From Cellvibrionales bacterium UBA4495 (GTDB taxonomy: Bacteria > Pseudomonadota > Gammaproteobacteria > Pseudomonadales > Porticoccaceae), in NCBI GenBank assembly GCA_002388905.1, contig DGNJ01000093.1, positions 61,471 through 81,705 of the forward strand: 20,235 nt of DNA, read 5' to 3'. The notes under the pieces are model-generated. The model made no database searches. It was not told the DNA's origin and worked only from the letters and a program-made list of their open reading frames with translations. Of this stretch, positions 17,647-20,235 are shown one piece after another (positions within the stretch are counted from its first letter, which is position 1; each line of letters starts with the position of its first letter). Both the position numbers and the translations under genes were made by a program.

Positions 17647-18325
17647 CAGACTTGTCCTGGAGAATCTTCAGGGCCAGCTCCGCGGCCATTTTTTCCGCTT
17701 TCTTGCGGCTCGATGCTTTACCCCTGGCCGGCTCTCCGATACCGGGGACCTGGCAGGCAACAGTGAACACCTGGTTGTGGGGGTCGCCTTCAGTGGCAAC
17801 CACCTCATAAAGCGGAAGCGCCATACCCCGCCCCTGGAGATGTTCCTGGAGGCGGGTTTTGGCGTCCTTGTTGCCGGCATCCAGGGGGGAATCCAAAAGC
17901 ATACCGAACCAGTCGATGATCCGTTCCCGACAGACATCCAGGCCGGACTCAAGGAATATGGCGCCGACAATGGCTTCCAGGGCGTCCGAGAGTGTCGATG
18001 ACCGACGGTGCCCACCACTCTTCATTTCCCCGCCGCCCAGAATAAGGCAGTGACCGATTTCCAGGTGACGGGCAACCTCGGCCAGGGTCGAGCCTTTTAC
18101 CAGCGAGGCACGCAGACGGGTCAATTCGCCCTCGCTGGCCTCGGGGTATTCCCGGAAAAGGTAATCGGCGATTACCACGCTCAGGACGGCGTCCCCAAGG
18201 AACTCCAGCCTTTCATTATTGGTATCGCCGACACTGCGATGGGTCAGCGCCTGCTTAAGCAACCCGGTATCGTGAAAATGGTAGCCCAGACGCTCCGAGA
18301 GACGGCGAAGAGATGTTTCCACCAT
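17639..18325 (-). CDS. rnc: Ribonuclease III
   Basis: RNase III cuts double-stranded RNA, processing rRNA precursors and regulating mRNAs. The 228-residue protein has the signature [12 protein letters not shown] (37-48) with Glu41 and Asp45, the second acidic pair Asp114 and Glu117 in [10 protein letters not shown], and a C-terminal dsRNA-binding domain (about 155-225). E. coli RNase III has 226. A TTG at 18328 is in frame, but the ATG at 18325 forms a TGATG stop-start junction with the preceding gene and is preferred, pointing to translation by re-initiation. In E. coli RNase III cuts its own leader; no such stem was identified here. Confidence 0.96.
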   Translation of the reverse strand: MVETSLRRLSERLGYHFHDTGLLKQALTHRSVGDTNNERLEFLGDAVLSVVIADYLFREYPEASEGELTRLRASLVKGSTLAEVARHLEIGHCLILGGGEMKSGGHRRSSTLSDALEAIVGAIFLESGLDVCRERIIDWFGMLLDSPLDAGNKDAKTRLQEHLQGRGMALPLYEVVATEGDPHNQVFTVACQVPGIGEPARGKASSRKKAEKMAAELALKILQDKSDE

Positions 18326-18693
18326 CAATACTGGGAGGAGTTGAAGTGGTTCTTAAACTCAACCACGACATCGATATTGGCAAGGAAATCGACCCGTTTT
18401 TCGTAATCCACCTTGACCAGCGTATGGGTCCGTTCCCGCTCGATTCCAATATCTCGCATATCAATATCGCGGACGTTATTAACCACGAAATAGTTGGCCA
18501 GCTTGCGGCGAATCTGGCCATCGCTCATTTCGTGGACTTTTTCGTCCGCGAGAGAATCCAGGGCGCTGCTGACAAAGTAATTATCGATGTATAGGGGTCC
18601 CAGACGGAATGCCGCCAAAAGCACAAATCCCCCGATCGCCAGGATGGCCAGCAACCCCAGGGAGGAAATACCGCGCTGTGAATGTTTTTTCAT
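18325..18693 (-). CDS. DUF4845 single-span membrane protein
   Basis: A 122-residue protein with a short basic N-terminus (MKKHSQRG), one hydrophobic helix (about 11-31) and a soluble C-terminal domain expected outside the cytoplasm. A small DUF4845 protein commonly lies between lepB and rnc in Gammaproteobacteria (for example Pseudomonas); its function is unknown. The QRGISSLGLLAILA start slightly resembles type IV pilin-like leaders but lacks a clear cleavage motif. A GTG at 18714 is in frame and overlaps the lepB stop, but GGAG (18700-18703) lies 6 nt before the ATG at 18693, so the shorter form is chosen. Its stop overlaps the rnc start. Confidence 0.88.
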   Translation of the reverse strand: MKKHSQRGISSLGLLAILAIGGFVLLAAFRLGPLYIDNYFVSSALDSLADEKVHEMSDGQIRRKLANYFVVNNVRDIDMRDIGIERERTHTLVKVDYEKRVDFLANIDVVVEFKNHFNSSQY

Positions 18694-18699
18694 GGTCGT

Positions 18700-18703
18700 C
18701 TCC
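18700..18703 (-). promoter_or_regulatory. Ribosome binding site that decides the DUF4845 start
   Basis: GGAG on the minus strand lies 6 nt before the ATG at 18693. It is downstream of the alternative GTG at 18714 and cannot serve it. Confidence 0.6.
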
Positions 18704-18713
18704 GGTGTGAGCA

Positions 18714-19466
18714 CTAGCGGATTTCGCCGACCCGGCTGAAACTGGGCAAGCTCAAAAAATCATCCCAGTGCATCCAGACGGCGAAAGCTCTGCCGACAAT
18801 CCTGTCTTCGGGGACGGGGCCCCAGACGCGGCTGTCTCGGCTATTATCCCTATTATCGCCCATCATGAAATAGTGGCCTTCCGGTACCACTGTTGAGTAG
18901 TGCTTGCCCAGTCGGCTGGCAAACCGGTGGACACGGATAAGATGCTCCGTGCCCGCCAGGTTTTCCTCGAGAATCCGGAAACCGTATTCGGCCGCCTGCG
19001 AATTATCCGCCGGCGACGTGGGAACCGGCTTCCCGTTAATGTAGAGCTGGTTGTCGCGCAGGACAATATGGTCGCCGGGCAGGCCGATCACGCGCTTAAT
19101 GAAGTATCGATCGTCATTGGGTGGGAAAAACACCATCACGTCGCCCCGCTCGGGCTCGCCCAGATCCATGATCTTGGTGCGTGTCACCGGCAGCCGCAGG
19201 CCGTAGGCGAACTTGTTGACCAGGATAAAGTCACCGGTCTTGAGCGTGGGCACCATGGAACCGGAGGGAATCTGGAACGGCTCCACAATAAAGGAGCGGA
19301 GAACAAGCACCACGAGCAACACCGGGAAAAAGGGTGCCGTGTACTCCACATAGAACGGGGGCGGCCGCTCGCCCCGACGCTTGCGCAAAACCAGTTTTTC
19401 GAGAACCCACATGACCCCGGAGACAAACGTCAGGATCACCAGGATCAGGGGGAAATTAATATCCAT
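18714..19466 (-). CDS. lepB: Signal peptidase I
   Basis: LepB removes signal peptides from exported proteins at the outer face of the inner membrane. The 250-residue protein has two N-terminal hydrophobic spans (about 5-21 and 46-59) flanking a basic cytoplasmic loop (LRKRRGER), then PSGSMVPTL with catalytic Ser70, the general-base Lys124 in YFIKRVIGLPGD, and the box E MGDNRDNSRDSR. It is shorter than E. coli LepB (324), as in many relatives. A TTG at 19469 is in frame, but the ATG at 19466 is preferred, with GGAT about 8 nt upstream. It lies 15 nt after lepA. Confidence 0.96.
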   Translation of the reverse strand: MDINFPLILVILTFVSGVMWVLEKLVLRKRRGERPPPFYVEYTAPFFPVLLVVLVLRSFIVEPFQIPSGSMVPTLKTGDFILVNKFAYGLRLPVTRTKIMDLGEPERGDVMVFFPPNDDRYFIKRVIGLPGDHIVLRDNQLYINGKPVPTSPADNSQAAEYGFRILEENLAGTEHLIRVHRFASRLGKHYSTVVPEGHYFMMGDNRDNSRDSRVWGPVPEDRIVGRAFAVWMHWDDFLSLPSFSRVGEIR

Positions 19467-19481
19467 CAATACGCATCCGGT

Positions 19482-20235
19482 CTAGTTATCCATTTTCAGC
19501 ACAGCGAGAAACGCTTCCTGTGGAATTTCCACGTTTCCCACCTGTTTCATCCTTTTTTTGCCGGCCTTTTGCTTTTCCAGCAATTTCTTCTTTCGCGATA
19601 CGTCGCCGCCGTAGCACTTGGCCGTGACATTTTTGCGCAGCGCCTTGACCGTGCTTCTCGCCACCACATGACCACCGATGGCCGCCTGTATGGCGACATC
19701 GAACATTTGCCGGGGAATGAGTTCTTTCATCTTGTCTGCGAGGACGCGTCCCTTGCTCTGGGCCAGGTCCCGGTGAACGATCAGCGCCAGCGCGTCCACT
19801 TTATCACCATTGATCAAAACGTCCAGCCGCACAAGCGGGGCCGCCTGAAAGCGCACGAAACTGTAGTCCAGGCTCGCAAAGCCGCGGCTAACGGATTTCA
19901 GGCGATCGAAAAAGTCCATCACCACTTCACTCATGGGCATCTGGTAGACCAGGGAAACCTGGCCACCAACAAACTGCATATCCTTCTGGTGGCCACGCTT
20001 CTCGGCACACAAGGTGATGACATTGCCCACATAATCCCTGGGCACGAGGATATTGGCTTCGCAGACGGGCTCACGCATCTCCTCGATATTGACGTTTTCC
20101 GGCAGGCTCGAGGGGTTGGACACGTAGATGGTCTCGCCGTCGGTCTTCAGCACCTCGTAAACCACGGTGGGTGCCGTGGTGATCAGATCGAGATCGTACT
20201 CCCGCTCCAGCCTCTCCTGGATGATTTCCATGTGC
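19482..20235 (-). CDS. lepA: Elongation factor 4 (LepA), 5' part cut by window
   Basis: LepA/EF4 is a ribosome-bound translational GTPase that affects initiation or back-translocation. About 250 C-terminal residues of a protein usually about 600 long are present, starting within the conserved [17 protein letters not shown]. The LepA-specific C-terminal domain is seen, with [20 protein letters not shown], which contacts the tRNA at the A site. The N-terminal GTPase domain lies beyond the window edge. It is the first visible gene of the lep-rnc-era operon, 15 nt before lepB. Confidence 0.97.
   Translation of the reverse strand, partial: HMEIIQERLEREYDLDLITTAPTVVYEVLKTDGETIYVSNPSSLPENVNIEEMREPVCEANILVPRDYVGNVITLCAEKRGHQKDMQFVGGQVSLVYQMPMSEVVMDFFDRLKSVSRGFASLDYSFVRFQAAPLVRLDVLINGDKVDALALIVHRDLAQSKGRVLADKMKELIPRQMFDVAIQAAIGGHVVARSTVKALRKNVTAKCYGGDVSRKKKLLEKQKAGKKRMKQVGNVEIPQEAFLAVLKMDN

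Noticed and set aside
16957..17766. Plus-strand open frame over era and rnc
   Set aside because: Antisense shadow crossing two real genes.

Overview
This window is a stretch of gammaproteobacterial chromosome, mostly housekeeping genes. The case for Gammaproteobacteria is the lepA-lepB-DUF4845-rnc-era-recO-acpS block, a relA of the synthetase-only type followed by mazG, a CysM-type cysteine synthase, and TtcA, TsaB and M18 aminopeptidase proteins of proteobacterial type. The base composition is moderately GC-rich, with two AT-rich intergenic islands (about 910-1070 and 10200-10460). I cannot place it below class level from sequence alone. I see no tRNA, rRNA, CRISPR array, insertion sequence, integrase or attachment site.

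Layout. (1) 1-583, minus: 5' part of etfB, cut by the window edge. (2) 584-1167: intergenic region with candidate promoters for both flanking genes and some self-complementary segments. (3) 1168-1656, plus: an isolated 162-residue protein, possibly lysozyme-fold or phage-related. (4) 1687-2535, minus: ttcA. (5) 2666-3487, minus: exported DUF547 protein, divergent from (6) 3583-5306, plus: bioA followed 2 nt later by a gamma-glutamylcyclotransferase-like gene. (7) 5303-9324, minus: tsaB, uppP, apeB and trpS in transcription order, convergent with region 6 on a shared TTAA. (8) 9406-10182, minus: a Lys/Ala-rich coiled-coil protein with an AT-hook, own promoter and strong terminator. (9) 10183-10713: gene-free, AT-rich at one end. 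(10) 10714-20235, minus: lepA (partial), lepB, DUF4845, rnc, era, recO, acpS, cysM, relA, mazG and adk in transcription order, with overlaps or short gaps in most places.

How the genes work together. Block 10 joins translation and membrane-targeting functions (LepA, LepB), RNA maturation (RNase III, Era), recombination (RecO), carrier-protein activation (AcpS), cysteine synthesis (CysM) and the stringent response with nucleotide clean-up (RelA, MazG, Adk). Compared with the order I recall from relatives such as Pseudomonas and Marinobacter, pdxJ is missing between recO and acpS, and rlmD is missing between cysM and relA. Region 7 groups tRNA modification, cell-wall lipid recycling, peptide turnover and Trp-tRNA charging.

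I did not find a clearly new multi-gene system. The parts most worth a second look are the AT-hook coiled-coil protein, the terminator set immediately before tsaB, the small protein at 1168-1656, the two gene absences in block 10, and several intergenic inverted repeats. Several starts differ from the longest open frame (DUF547, uppP, adk, cysM, recO, rnc, DUF4845, lepB and the 1168 gene); reasons are given in each entry.
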